Part shown: positions 8,606 to 16,675 of the stretch, piece after piece | Position numbering within the stretch: the stretch's first letter is position 1 | Layout of the letters: each line of letters starts with the position of its first letter | Virus record (IMG/VR): IMGVR_UViG_3300025120_000034 | Span: 1-64,000 of that record | Source: a virus | Direction: 5' to 3' (one strand) | DNA length: 64,000 bases | The notes under the pieces: model-generated | What the model saw: only the letters and a program-made list of their open reading frames with translations | Database searches by the model: none | What the model was told of the DNA's origin: nothing | Program-made: the position numbers and the translations under genes

Positions 8606-10720
8606 CTAACTCAGCTTGTACCTTCTGAAGAAAACCTTCTCATCGAACTTAGCCTCTTTCTTTTCTGCCTTGACTTTTTGAGCAGCCAGTAAAGCTAAGC
8701 CAGCACTTATCGAAAGGTCATACTTTGTACGCTTGTCTATCTTGAATCCAACCCAATCTTCTAGAGTCCTATTAAAGTACATAGCTCCCGGTTCACCGTC
8801 TTCATTTAGACCAACATGATTGTGGATATAGTCCTCTATTGCGGAGGCGTGGGCCTGTATAACGTCCTGTGAATTTGAGGGGATACCCTTCGTTTTTACA
8901 TTCACCGAAGAGCTAGGAGACTTTAGGTGAGCCGGCCTATCCATTACGTAACCGTCATAACCCCTTGATTCAAAGTACCTTACGATACCGTACTTGTTGT
9001 TCTCTATCAGTAACGGGTACCCATAAAACACAGCGGCCATCAATACATCTTCATAGAATATCTTAGCCATCGGTGGTCTACTCGCGTACTCAGCTACAAA
9101 CATATTGCTAGCCCCATCCAAGTTAAACTTGTTGTATATATGACAAGCACCCTTTGAGCCTCTTCCATCAACAGTAGCATCTAAGTCATAAGAGTCAACC
9201 CCTCCACACCCCCTGCTTGGGTTCGAGGGAATCATCTTACCCTTGTTTCTTGTCAGCACGCTTCGCTCAGAACTTTCAGGCATCCATGATACATACCACC
9301 TTCCGGCTGGGTTAGGATTAAAAACAACTTGGGTGTCCTTGACACCTCCCCTCCATTGAAAATTACCCTTGACTACTGGGTTAGGGTATAGAGAATCGTT
9401 ATGCTCTATCTGTTCGTATATCTTACCAATATTAAATAGGCTCCCCTCTACACTGTCCCTGAATGCTTCGTCCGGTGTAAATGGAAATTGACGGATAAGC
9501 TCATTTAATTCTTTCGCATCACTCTTAAGAGAATCCCTTTCGTTTCTTAGGAATGTCTTGGAGCCAAAGGTCATCATGTCCCCCTCTAATGTTTTAACCT
9601 CATTCTTTGGGTCAGTGATGATTGGGTTTCCATAAAGGTCAAAGAAACCCTCTAACGATTCGTAGGCAGGAATAAACAACCTATACAGGCCTGACACTGT
9701 CCTTCCGTTAGCGTTACGTTTAAGCGGGTCTGAATCTCTCCATATCTGTTTGTACTCAGAGCCACCCTTACCCATAGGGTTCACGGTACTCCCTACTAAT
9801 GCCTTGCCTACTATACGACGGCCTACAATCAAACAGGTCCTCTCTATTCTCCAAGCCTCACGGATGTCAGATGGCTTCTCCCATTTACCTGCCTCGTCCA
9901 TATACAACATATGAAGCTTCTCTCCGTCATACGCATTGTTCGTAGTGTTCTTCCAGTTGAGGACTGTATTCAATGCATCGCCAGCAAAAGAAGTCTTGTT
10001 GTTTTTTGTAATCCTTTTCGAGGGCTCGCGAAAGGCTAGCTCCATTCTTGGATTTGTAGTACCGTCCTGAATAGGTTTGAAGAAAAATGGATAGTGCCTA
10101 AACATAGACACCACCTTCTTCATGAAGATATTTTCCTGCGCGTCTTTACCCGTCTTGCTCTGTATTCCGAGAAGCTTGTCTTTAACTTGAGTAGCTTCAT
10201 CAAGAAGAACAGAGCTACAGATATTAGTGTAGCCAGAACGCCTACACTTAGTATAAAGCTGACCGATGCAACGCGGGTCAGATTCACACGCAGCCATGTG
10301 GAGAAAGATGTCACGTTGGAACGCAAGATACGATGGGTATCCAATGTCAATCTTCGTCCACTGTAAGAGCATGTAGTGCCTCCCCGTGATATACGTAGGT
10401 TCACCCTTATTGTAAAACCAAAGACCCTCCCTACGCCTTCTAAATTCTTCCTCGATATATGGATGAAACTTCTCTCGAAACTCCTTCGGGGCCTCTGCCC
10501 ACTCGTCCATACTTCTAAGACGGGACAGTTCTTTTGGCATAGGTACTCTCTCCCACATCTGCAAACTTGCCTCCAGACCCTCTCCTTTGATTCCGTCCTT
10601 CGGTATCGAGGGAAGGCAAATGAGAAGCCCGCCAAGTTCGACGATACTTCCGACTGTACCGTTGGGACATATCTTAACAGCAGGCTCTTTATATTCATCT
10701 AGATTTAATAAGGTGTCCAT
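8606..10720 (-). CDS. terL: terminase large subunit
   Basis: 704 aa. It packages DNA into the prohead using an N-terminal ATPase and a C-terminal RNase H-fold nuclease. The ATPase P-loop is degenerate, as in many phages (YTKCRRSGYTN, about residue 157). Walker B is MLYMDEAG (about residue 273). The nuclease begins at GCGGVDSYDLDATV (about residue 508), giving the first metal-binding Asp. It lies downstream of a zinc-ribbon gene (adjacent end to start) and upstream of the portal. The nearly full-length frame and neighbours make the call safe. Smaller frames on both strands in this interval are shadows. Confidence 0.88.
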   Translation of the reverse strand: MDTLLNLDEYKEPAVKICPNGTVGSIVELGGLLICLPSIPKDGIKGEGLEASLQMWERVPMPKELSRLRSMDEWAEAPKEFREKFHPYIEEEFRRRREGLWFYNKGEPTYITGRHYMLLQWTKIDIGYPSYLAFQRDIFLHMAACESDPRCIGQLYTKCRRSGYTNICSSVLLDEATQVKDKLLGIQSKTGKDAQENIFMKKVVSMFRHYPFFFKPIQDGTTNPRMELAFREPSKRITKNNKTSFAGDALNTVLNWKNTTNNAYDGEKLHMLYMDEAGKWEKPSDIREAWRIERTCLIVGRRIVGKALVGSTVNPMGKGGSEYKQIWRDSDPLKRNANGRTVSGLYRLFIPAYESLEGFFDLYGNPIITDPKNEVKTLEGDMMTFGSKTFLRNERDSLKSDAKELNELIRQFPFTPDEAFRDSVEGSLFNIGKIYEQIEHNDSLYPNPVVKGNFQWRGGVKDTQVVFNPNPAGRWYVSWMPESSERSVLTRNKGKMIPSNPSRGCGGVDSYDLDATVDGRGSKGACHIYNKFNLDGASNMFVAEYASRPPMAKIFYEDVLMAAVFYGYPLLIENNKYGIVRYFESRGYDGYVMDRPAHLKSPSSSVNVKTKGIPSNSQDVIQAHASAIEDYIHNHVGLNEDGEPGAMYFNRTLEDWVGFKIDKRTKYDLSISAGLALLAAQKVKAEKKEAKFDEKVFFRRYKLS

Positions 10721-10905
10721 TACATTACTTGCCCCCAGCGGTTAGCCTTGAAACTAGGCATACCTGACTTGGGTTCTTTTAAATCCATATATCCTCCACA
10801 CTCATCACACCTTATGTCGTGCCTCACCTTACCGTCCAACATTTTGATGGATGTGTTGAGCCCCTCTTGCTCGTGGCTGCAATCGTTGCATATAAACTTT
10901 GCCAT
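10720..10905 (-). CDS. zinc-ribbon protein upstream of terL
   Basis: 61 aa with two CxxC pairs (CNDC near residue 6 and CDECGGYM near residue 33), a FmdB-like zinc ribbon, and a C-terminal KSGMPSFKANRWGQVM tail. Its last base is the first base of the terL start codon, so the pair is translationally coupled. Small zinc ribbons beside terL recur in podoviruses; they may assist DNA recognition in packaging. That role is inferred. Confidence 0.72.
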   Translation of the reverse strand: MAKFICNDCSHEQEGLNTSIKMLDGKVRHDIRCDECGGYMDLKEPKSGMPSFKANRWGQVM

Positions 10906-10907
10906 AT

Positions 10908-11198
10908 CTACTTACTGAATTTTTCCGCGAATCCTCCTGAGTAATCTTTCTGTTGCTCGATGCTACCGTTAGACCTCATGTCTTTTACCATCTGTTCAAG
11001 CCGCTGCCGTTCCACCAAAAGTTCCTTGCAGTCCACCGCCGTCTGTTTAATACTTTGCAGTTCAGCTTTCCTAGCACTTCCTCCAGCCTCAGGGTCAACA
11101 GGTTTTTTAACTTCATCAATCATGTTATCTATTGCAATCTCCATAGACCTCATAAGTCTCTCGGCTGCGTTAATGGTAGTGAACTTACTTGACCGCAT
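10908..11198 (-). CDS. candidate terminase small subunit (coiled coil)
   Basis: 96 aa, mostly helical and charged, with a probable coiled coil at residues ~45-80 (KQTAVDCKELLVERQRLEQM). It is two genes upstream of terL with a 2-nt gap to the zinc-ribbon gene, where the small terminase is usually found. No helix-turn-helix could be identified with confidence, so the call is positional only. The 5' end overlaps the GroES-like gene by 14 nt. Confidence 0.45.
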   Translation of the reverse strand: MRSSKFTTINAAERLMRSMEIAIDNMIDEVKKPVDPEAGGSARKAELQSIKQTAVDCKELLVERQRLEQMVKDMRSNGSIEQQKDYSGGFAEKFSK

Positions 11199-11769
11199 AT
11201 GGGATGTCGTCTGATTTCATACGATAAACTATCGAGCCATCGTCAAGTTTCATCTTGTAATCTCTGTCCTTTAAGAAGCCAACAACATCACCTTTAACTA
11301 CACCCTCTTTAATCATGTCTATACTAGGTGTAACAACCCTAGCCTCATCCTTTGTTTCTTTAATAACGGATAAGATTATACCGCTGTCTGTCACGTCCTC
11401 CGATGCTTCCTCTTCTAAGGGCTCTAAGAAGACCCAGTCAGCCAGCATATGAATATCTCCTTCCGAATCCCTATAAGCTATAGCGTGACTACCCCTCTTG
11501 TTTTGATTGTCATATATAGCCATATAGATTCCTTCTGATTCATCAATCACATTGGAGGCACCTGAAGTTACGTGGTGATGAAAGAACAAAGTGTCTCCCG
11601 GCTTGGCTCCGGTGTTGTGCTTAGAGGGGGCAGATATTATTTCCCCATAACATACTCTGTGTTCAAATTCGTTGAACCTAGTATCTAAGAAGATTTCTTT
11701 ATCGCCAAGCTTTAGGGTTCCTGTTGATTTATTAGGAACCTTAACGAAGAAGTGATTTAATGTCTTCAT
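11185..11769 (-). CDS. GroES-like co-chaperonin, two-domain
   Basis: 194 aa. The N-terminal half looks like a chaperonin-10 barrel (VCYGEIISAPSKHNTGAKPG followed by DTLFFHHHV). The C-terminal half repeats the logic: SGIILSVIKETKDEARVV, GVVKGDVVGFLKDRDYKMKL, then DGSIVYRMKSDDI. Phage GroES homologues (such as T4 gp31) adapt host GroEL to fold the capsid protein. Here a tandem GroES fold is proposed from the spacing of GxI and KxGD-like motifs. It sits with the packaging genes. It overlaps both neighbours slightly, as expected of a single operon. Confidence 0.5.
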   Translation of the reverse strand: MKTLNHFFVKVPNKSTGTLKLGDKEIFLDTRFNEFEHRVCYGEIISAPSKHNTGAKPGDTLFFHHHVTSGASNVIDESEGIYMAIYDNQNKRGSHAIAYRDSEGDIHMLADWVFLEPLEEEASEDVTDSGIILSVIKETKDEARVVTPSIDMIKEGVVKGDVVGFLKDRDYKMKLDDGSIVYRMKSDDIPYAVK

Positions 11770-12002
11770 TCAAAATTACAATCGTATTCAATTAAAAGTG
11801 GTTGGTTCTCAACCGTCTTCCAAATATACGTTGAATCTTCGTCCTCTAGGTAAACATGATACCTTCTTACATTATACTTATATAGTGAAGCATCATCTTC
11901 TTTGATGGCGATTACCTTAGCACCACCAGCCTTCATGCCTACATAGTAAGCCATAGCGTCCTTGGGGTTTGGCCCAATGACAATCTTTCTAATTACATTC
12001 AT
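11766..12002 (-). CDS. hypothetical protein
   Basis: 78 aa (MNVIRKIVIGPNPKDAMAYY at the start). Overlaps the GroES-like gene by 4 nt (ATGA type), so it is co-translated. It shows mixed alpha/beta character with several aromatic residues in RRYHVYLEDEDSTYIWK. No family was recognised. The segment NPKDAMAYYVGMKAGG resembles pieces found next to GroES-like proteins in marine phages only in a general way; no function is claimed. Confidence 0.6.
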   Translation of the reverse strand: MNVIRKIVIGPNPKDAMAYYVGMKAGGAKVIAIKEDDASLYKYNVRRYHVYLEDEDSTYIWKTVENQPLLIEYDCNFE

Positions 12003-12008
12003 ATCTCT

Positions 12009-12293
12009 TTAGTTTAAAAAGAGACCCGGTAAATCAATTTCGTCTTCTTCACGTCCACGATGAAACGCTTCAACTTGAAGTGTAACAAACTCGTCAAACT
12101 CATCCGTGTCTCTACAATTGTGACCATAAGCCAAGCTCCATTTATTAGCTTCCTCGCCCTCTTCTTCTAAGTACCCAAAAGCTGTACTATACACCAACTC
12201 ACCAGAGTGCTTGTACTTCTCTGCTATCTGTTCAACCTGAGCAAGCAAATCAGCAACCTCTTCAAACATAGCCTTCTTTAAAATGTCATCCAT
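12009..12293 (-). CDS. hypothetical acidic protein
   Basis: 94 aa, strongly acidic with helical heptads (ADLLAQVEQIAEKYKHSGEL, EYLEEEGEEANKW-like stretch). It lies 6 nt upstream of the 11766 gene in the same operon. The length, clean start and conservation of operon spacing support coding. No motif points to a function. Confidence 0.6.
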   Translation of the reverse strand: MDDILKKAMFEEVADLLAQVEQIAEKYKHSGELVYSTAFGYLEEEGEEANKWSLAYGHNCRDTDEFDEFVTLQVEAFHRGREEDEIDLPGLFLN

Positions 12294-12309
12294 GATAATA
12301 AGATACGAA

Positions 12310-13146
12310 TTATGGGGCAGGCATAACTAATACAGCAGCTACTGTAGTGCTAGATGTTGTAAGATTAGCGGTCACTAACCAGTTAGTAGAGTCTACAGCA
12401 ACAATATCGACAACATCGCCCTGACGACCACCGCTACTAGTCGAATCAGGGTCTAGATTTATTTCGTTGCGAGAGTTGTTCTGGGTCACGGTTCCCACTC
12501 TAGATTGACCAGTAGCTGAGTTAGAAGTTACAACAGCCTTACCATAAACATAATCACCTGTTGCTGTGACAATACTTATGTTTCCAGTATTCGCTCCAAT
12601 AATGATGAATTTAAAAACAACTCCGGGAGCCGCAGCAGGCAATGTAATAACAAACCCACTAACAGAGTTTAAGTAATACGTGCTTCCAGAATTACTGGCA
12701 AGGAGAGTGGTGCTTGTACTAAGCTGGTTGATTGTTTCATTACCCCTCCCAATAGTAATTACGTTGCTTGCTCGACTGTAACTCAAGCCGTCAGTTGCAG
12801 CCAGTGTAATCGTAGTGCTTGATGCGTCAGCGGCTTCGATGGTTATGGTAGGCGCAGCACTTCCACCAACGGTTGTGCTAACCGTAGAGTTAGATGGGAA
12901 GGTTCTATACTCGATTGCTTTTGTGCTGTCATTCCACACTAAAGCCTTTGAACTTGAACTACCCCCTGTAATAGTATTAACCTGCAAAGCAGCTGCCTTT
13001 ACGGTGGATGTAGATAAAGACAGAGCTGATTCATTTCCAGAGCCGTCTTGAATAACCTTTAGTGTTCCGGTAAAGTTACCCGCATCACTGGTTTTAAGCA
13101 ACCCAGTGTATGTATCTTTCAATCTAGTTCCGCTAAGAGTAGCCAT
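12310..13146 (-). CDS. fibre/structural protein with low-complexity body
   Basis: 278 aa, rich in Ser, Thr, Val and Ala. It starts MATLSGTRLKDTYTGLLKTS, a pattern also seen in fibre-like proteins of Bacteroidetes phages, followed by SALSLSTSTVKAAALQVNTI. The middle and end are predicted beta strands (LPAAAPGVVFKFIIIGANTG). It is separated from the main fibre cassette by the packaging genes. It may be a second, short fibre or a decoration protein. A host-type promoter precedes it. Confidence 0.6.
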   Translation of the reverse strand: MATLSGTRLKDTYTGLLKTSDAGNFTGTLKVIQDGSGNESALSLSTSTVKAAALQVNTITGGSSSSKALVWNDSTKAIEYRTFPSNSTVSTTVGGSAAPTITIEAADASSTTITLAATDGLSYSRASNVITIGRGNETINQLSTSTTLLASNSGSTYYLNSVSGFVITLPAAAPGVVFKFIIIGANTGNISIVTATGDYVYGKAVVTSNSATGQSRVGTVTQNNSRNEINLDPDSTSSGGRQGDVVDIVAVDSTNWLVTANLTTSSTTVAAVLVMPAP

Positions 13147-13162
13147 GTTCTTAAATTTGAAA

Positions 13163-13170
13163 CAAATATA
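13163..13170 (-). promoter_or_regulatory. promoter -7 element for the 13146 operon
   Basis: TATATTTG on the minus strand, 16 nt before the ATG at 13146, in the short divergent gap shared with the plus-strand gene at 13177. It would start the operon running from the fibre gene through terL. Confidence 0.5.
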
Positions 13171-13176
13171 CTACTA

Positions 13177-13605
13177 ATGAGTAGACATCATCCGGTTAGG
13201 AAGAGAAGGGAATTTAGCAAACTGAACAAGAGATATGTAAAGAAGAATGAGTTGAAGAAACTATCTATGGTTATGAGAGACATCAGGCTTAACTATGATA
13301 TAGGTACAGCTGAAATAGAGGCTATGCTCTTTTGTTATGACTACGAGTTCTTTACCGTTGACCACCTAGCCAAGGCAATGAAGAAGAGCAGGAGTAAGCT
13401 GTATGAAAGAACGGTAATGCCTCTACAACAAAAGGGATACCTAGAAGTAATTCATCACGGAAAGGGAATAGACTCATTCGTTAACGCTATGTTTCACGAA
13501 GCAGGTCATCACAAGAATAGACTTGGTTTGTCTCAGTCGGGAAGAATTCTAGTTCAAAGAATATACAGAAAGCTAGAAGGGGGAGAACCTATAAAACTAT
13601 CCTAG
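13177..13605 (+). CDS. winged-helix DNA-binding protein (MarR-like)
   Basis: 142 aa, on the plus strand in an otherwise minus-strand block. The N-terminus is very basic (SRHHPVRKRREFSKLNKRYV). The core looks like a winged helix: TVDHLAKAMKKSRSKLYERT as helix-turn-helix, MPLQQKGYLEVIHHGKG as recognition helix and wing, and LGLSQSGRILVQRIYRKLEG as the last helix. Being divergently arranged from the fibre/terminase operon, it could regulate that operon. Its TAG stop shares a palindromic CTAG with the stop of the converging lysozyme gene. Confidence 0.62.
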   Translation: MSRHHPVRKRREFSKLNKRYVKKNELKKLSMVMRDIRLNYDIGTAEIEAMLFCYDYEFFTVDHLAKAMKKSRSKLYERTVMPLQQKGYLEVIHHGKGIDSFVNAMFHEAGHHKNRLGLSQSGRILVQRIYRKLEGGEPIKLS

Positions 13606-14153
13606 CTATCAAACCTTAGTCTGTAACTTCCGTACTGGTCTTCAAAATTTTCATTATACCCAAGTATCTTAGATATGTAGTCTCTAGTCTCAAGGGGTAA
13701 TTCTTCAATCCAGTCAAGAGATTCATATATATCCTTGCCCTGTTCTTTAGCTTTGTTAAGCACGCGAACTGTAGCTGTAGGGCCATAGTTATATGCTGCC
13801 AATGCTTTAGCAATCTTAATCTCATCAGAGCCTTTATTCCAGCTCCTGTTCATTAGACTATTCATATAAACCTGTTGCGCTTCTTTCGAGTGCTCAGGGT
13901 TGAATGGGTCGAAATCTTCTCGAAGCATTCCCTTCTCCTTTAGGTACTGCTCTGTTCCGGGCATTATCTGAGCTAATCCTCTCGCACCAGCTGGAGACTC
14001 AGCCAAGGGGTTTCCCGTGGATTCCTTATATATCTGTCTGTCCAGAATAGAATCAAAAGACTTCGCTCCGCTTGGAGGCCAGTCTACTAAACCACCCTCT
14101 CTCATGCTTACTCTGGAGACCCTTTGAAATTTTTTTCCGCGTTTTACAAGCAT
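13602..14153 (-). CDS. lytic transglycosylase (SLT domain)
   Basis: 183 aa from the preferred ATG at 14153. A longer frame reaches 14204 but leaves only 8 nt before the divergent gene. TATATTGTG just upstream of 14153 also resembles the short promoter spacing seen elsewhere. The protein cleaves peptidoglycan glycan strands. Motifs: RQIYKESTGNPLAES with the catalytic Glu, GARGLAQIMPGT, and AKALAAYNYGPTATVRVLNK, the classic SLT set. It could act in virion entry or in lysis. It is far from the holin and may be a virion muralytic enzyme. Confidence 0.8.
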   Translation of the reverse strand: MLVKRGKKFQRVSRVSMREGGLVDWPPSGAKSFDSILDRQIYKESTGNPLAESPAGARGLAQIMPGTEQYLKEKGMLREDFDPFNPEHSKEAQQVYMNSLMNRSWNKGSDEIKIAKALAAYNYGPTATVRVLNKAKEQGKDIYESLDWIEELPLETRDYISKILGYNENFEDQYGSYRLRFDS

Positions 14154-14212
14154 GGGCACAATATACGGAATCTTAATGCGTTGTATAAGGGAACCCCATA
14201 ACACAATTCATT

Positions 14213-14704
14213 ATGAAGAATTTATTTTTTATCCTAGCAATCGCATTGGCAATCGTAAGCAACGCTCAATCCCTTAATAGTATCCTCGATGGTATTTACG
14301 CACCAACAGAAGAGAACGCACTTAGCACACCCCTACTACTAAGTATGAAACCACAGAACGGAATACCGCACGAGGTTCTCGTAATCCGGGCCGTGGGCAT
14401 GAATCCAGACTCAATCTTTGGAGACGTACTAGACCCGAACTTGGGTACCTCGCTGGAAACGTACACCGTATTCCACGGAGCAGACGTATTAGCCTTACCT
14501 CTTTTTGAGAAAGGTATCTACACCATCCTTTGCTTAGACGAGGATGGAAACAACGTAGGAGAGGGAGTACATATCGTCGTGAACGAAAACTTCATTCAGG
14601 GAGTCATAGATACAGGATACGCAGAAAAAAGAAGCAGCCTAATCGTATCGACTAGACCTCTTCGTATTGGTCGGGATAGAACCGAGTTCGTTTCCTTCAA
14701 CTGA
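14213..14704 (+). CDS. secreted protein of unknown function
   Basis: 163 aa with a textbook signal peptide: Lys near the start, hydrophobic FFILAIALAIV and an NAQS cleavage zone around residue 20. The mature part is predicted beta-rich, with PHEVLVIRAVGMNPDSIFGD and FEKGIYTILCLDEDGNNVGE, like a small Ig or secretion-type domain. It lies alone on the plus strand between minus-strand genes. It was probably acquired from a Bacteroidetes host. It could act in the envelope, for example in superinfection exclusion; this is a guess from the signal peptide. Confidence 0.65.
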   Translation: MKNLFFILAIALAIVSNAQSLNSILDGIYAPTEENALSTPLLLSMKPQNGIPHEVLVIRAVGMNPDSIFGDVLDPNLGTSLETYTVFHGADVLALPLFEKGIYTILCLDEDGNNVGEGVHIVVNENFIQGVIDTGYAEKRSSLIVSTRPLRIGRDRTEFVSFN

Positions 14705-15289
14705 TTACATTCCACCTCGCAGACCGGGAACGACCTTAGGGAGGTCTCTTTCTCTCTCGTACTTAACGGGAGCGATGTTGAGTTTAGCTCTGAGGCCGTC
14801 CATGTCTTCGGCACCAAACTCTCCCATCAACGATTTGTTGTAAGAGCCTTGGTTCATCTCAGGGAAAGTGACACCTTTGTCACCGCCCTCCACAGCGATA
14901 CCAGCCATACGATATGCCTGCATCATGTTATCCGCGTCAGGGAAGATTTCCATGAGGTCTCTCGGATTGATTTGCTTTACTCCATCTTCTGTTCTCATGA
15001 AGACTGCTGCAATCTCTTTACCCGATGGGTCGTCACCGCGATTGTCAAACCCAGAAGCCACGAAAAACTTTCTAGGTGGGTCTCCCACTTCTCCGCCTTT
15101 ATCGTATTGCTGTACGACACCTCCGCCCATCATCTCATACATCTTACCACCTTGGCCCATCTCAACCTTGGCACCATATTCGGCCCTATTCATCTTCATG
15201 CCGTACATGGCTTTCTTGAGGTCATTACCCCCTTTGCCATCTGCTGCAAAAAACGGGACTTCTTTGCCCCCAACTTTAACCATTTTCAT
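14705..15289 (-). CDS. hypothetical virion-type protein, Gly/Met-rich
   Basis: 194 aa. Residues ~10-75 are rich in Gly, Met and Lys (DLKKAMYGMKMNRAEYGAKV), as in small virion proteins carrying 'GGxxMYxxGG' stretches. The C-terminal part is more globular (FVASGFDNRGDDPSGKEIAA). Its ATG stands exactly 4 nt after a TATATTTG element, predicting a leaderless mRNA. The next ATG, two codons on, is less likely for that reason. Function unknown. Confidence 0.6.
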   Translation of the reverse strand: MKMVKVGGKEVPFFAADGKGGNDLKKAMYGMKMNRAEYGAKVEMGQGGKMYEMMGGGVVQQYDKGGEVGDPPRKFFVASGFDNRGDDPSGKEIAAVFMRTEDGVKQINPRDLMEIFPDADNMMQAYRMAGIAVEGGDKGVTFPEMNQGSYNKSLMGEFGAEDMDGLRAKLNIAPVKYERERDLPKVVPGLRGGM

Positions 15290-15293
15290 ATCG

Positions 15294-15301
15294 CAAATAT
15301 A
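15294..15301 (-). promoter_or_regulatory. TAnnTTTG element 4 nt before ATG (leaderless type)
   Basis: Minus-strand TATATTTG, then CGAT, then ATG at 15289. With transcription starting about 4 nt after the G, the mRNA would begin at or beside the start codon. Confidence 0.55.
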
Positions 15302-15309
15302 GTTGTTGT

Positions 15310-15732
15310 TTAACTTCTTAAATCTGTGTCGTGTTTACGAGAACCCTTTATGTAGCTGTTGACCCTGCCCATTGCCCAAGCTGCCATTGGCGCACCTCTC
15401 CTTGAGCCAGACGAAAGCCAAGCACCCTGCCCACGTCGGTAAACTTGCTTTAGGGTTCCGAAAGAAATTCCGGAACTCTTGGCTTTCTTTTGTAGCGTAG
15501 ACGAAGTTGCTGAACTAATTGGCTTAGCCTTTACTTTAGTACCTGTCTTCGCCTCTACTCGCTTCTTAAATAGAGATAGCTTGATACGCTTGCCAGACTT
15601 GTAGTCCTTCGCCATCTTCTTCTTGTTGTCGGCATCCTCCTCTACAGTGGCTTTGATTTCTTTACCCTGTCCGGGGTCGGTATACTTCGTTGGTAGTCCC
15701 AACTTATACGACTGTTTTCTCTTACTTGCCAT
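15310..15732 (-). CDS. DUF5824-like basic protein
   Basis: 140 aa, strongly basic. The C-terminal half carries a block typical of a small phage family usually called DUF5824: GTLKQVYRRGQGAWLSSGSR, then GAPMAAWAMGRVNSYIKGS. Such proteins occur in many marine phages, have no proven function, and may be virion-associated (family knowledge). The N-terminal half is Lys-rich (ATVEEDADNKKKMAKDYKSG). It overlaps the next gene by 11 nt. Confidence 0.65.
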   Translation of the reverse strand: MASKRKQSYKLGLPTKYTDPGQGKEIKATVEEDADNKKKMAKDYKSGKRIKLSLFKKRVEAKTGTKVKAKPISSATSSTLQKKAKSSGISFGTLKQVYRRGQGAWLSSGSRRGAPMAAWAMGRVNSYIKGSRKHDTDLRS

Positions 15733-15910
15733 GAGTAGCTATCTTAAACGATGCCTTCTCTACAGCTCCGGGGTGCGAATTATCATCCCCCTCCATTAAA
15801 TAGTATCTACCCTGCTCCTCCATCCAGTGATATCCAGATGGGGATGGTACATCTACTTTCTTTGAGGAAACTTTTAATTTACCTCTCTCTGATTTTTTAG
15901 CTGTCTTCAT
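15722..15910 (-). CDS. small hypothetical protein
   Basis: 62 aa with a basic N-terminus (MKTAKKSERGKLKVSSKKVD) and a conserved-looking PSPSGYHWMEEQGRYYLMEG centre, which resembles a short beta domain. It overlaps both neighbours by a few bases, so it is part of the 16158-15310 operon. Function unknown. Confidence 0.6.
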   Translation of the reverse strand: MKTAKKSERGKLKVSSKKVDVPSPSGYHWMEEQGRYYLMEGDDNSHPGAVEKASFKIATHGK

Positions 15911-16158
15911 GATTTCATATTAGGTGCGGGTAATCCCTTTGACTGACGCTTCTTCTCCTGAGCAATAACAGCTTTTAGTGCGTCATCTTTGCGACCACTA
16001 AGTAACCATGTCATAGCATAACCCTGCATTACCTTATCAGGTATAGCTGTATCAGGGAAGGCTTTGCCCATGTGAACCGCCATGTCCTTTAGGTTAGACT
16101 CTTTGGTGATTGGGTCACCCTTTACCTTCGCTCCCTTCTGTGCCCGTTTGTATTGCAT
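15907..16158 (-). CDS. small hypothetical protein, leaderless start
   Basis: 83 aa starting MQYKRAQKGAKVKGDPITKE. A frame upstream extends to 16227, but a TTG-N17-TATATTTG promoter ends 4 nt before the ATG at 16158, which decides the start. The sequence is helical (DKVMQGYAMTWLLSGRKDDA, LKAVIAQEKKRQSKG). It is first in a three-gene operon of basic proteins near the packaging genes. Function unknown. Confidence 0.62.
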   Translation of the reverse strand: MQYKRAQKGAKVKGDPITKESNLKDMAVHMGKAFPDTAIPDKVMQGYAMTWLLSGRKDDALKAVIAQEKKRQSKGLPAPNMKS

Positions 16159-16162
16159 GGCA

Positions 16163-16190
16163 CAAATATAATTATTTACTGAGTCCCCAA
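16163..16190 (-). promoter_or_regulatory. full Bacteroidetes promoter, leaderless type
   Basis: On the minus strand TTG (16190-16188), 17 bp, TATATTTG (16170-16163), TGCC, then ATG at 16158. Both consensus boxes are present at ideal spacing. Confidence 0.65.
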
Positions 16191-16438
16191 TTATGGTTTG
16201 AATCAGAGATATATTTTTTAAAATCAATATCCTTTATATAGAGACGCATGTTGTTTCGCTGGGTCTTTACTTTGGAGGGGGTTTTGAACGCAAGTTGTAT
16301 GAGTCTATTACGATGTATGTCCGATTGCCATATCAAACTCTTATCGTTTCCGGCTAGAACAACGTCACGTAATTTATACTCGCGCTTGGATTTGCCGTCA
16401 AACAATACGACATCACAAAGATGGATAGGGTCTTTCAT
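16172..16438 (-). CDS. small hypothetical protein
   Basis: 88 aa, basic, predicted beta: MKDPIHLCDVVLFDGKSKRE, YKLRDVVLAGNDKSLIWQSD, and a helical end. The end of the gene contains the promoter of the following gene. It could be a small DNA- or RNA-binding protein judging by charge alone. No relatives were recognised. Confidence 0.5.
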   Translation of the reverse strand: MKDPIHLCDVVLFDGKSKREYKLRDVVLAGNDKSLIWQSDIHRNRLIQLAFKTPSKVKTQRNNMRLYIKDIDFKKYISDSNHNWGLSK

Positions 16439-16464
16439 AGACCTATAACGTAATTAGCTGTGGG

Positions 16465-16671
16465 TTATTGTAGTTGGTTCTTAGCCAACAAAACTTTCAG
16501 CTCTTGGACCTCTCTGAGCAATTGCTTTACGTCCTCCTTCATCTCCCCGTTATCATTCTCAAGTGCAATCACTCTTCCCTTCAGATGCGCGTAATCGGAG
16601 CTGTGTTTAATCCACGTACCAACTATCGAACCCGCAATGATAATCATTTCAAATTGCGTCAATGTGTCCAT
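16465..16671 (-). CDS. small membrane protein with coiled coil
   Basis: 68 aa from MDTLTQFEM. Residues ~6-22 are hydrophobic (FEMIIIAGSIVGTWI) and could span the membrane. Residues ~30-65 form a heptad coiled coil (VIALENDNGEMKEDVKQLLR, EVQELKVLLAK). This layout matches small XhlA-like or spanin-like accessory proteins of phages. A perfect TTG-N17-TACTTTTG promoter ends 4 nt before this ATG, ruling out the longer frame to 16710. Confidence 0.6.
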   Translation of the reverse strand: MDTLTQFEMIIIAGSIVGTWIKHSSDYAHLKGRVIALENDNGEMKEDVKQLLREVQELKVLLAKNQLQ

Positions 16672-16675
16672 GCTA

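Noticed and set aside
10120-10698. 192-aa minus-strand frame inside terL
   Set aside because: It overlaps the terminase completely in another frame and its composition (Arg/Ser/Leu-rich) is that of an out-of-frame shadow.
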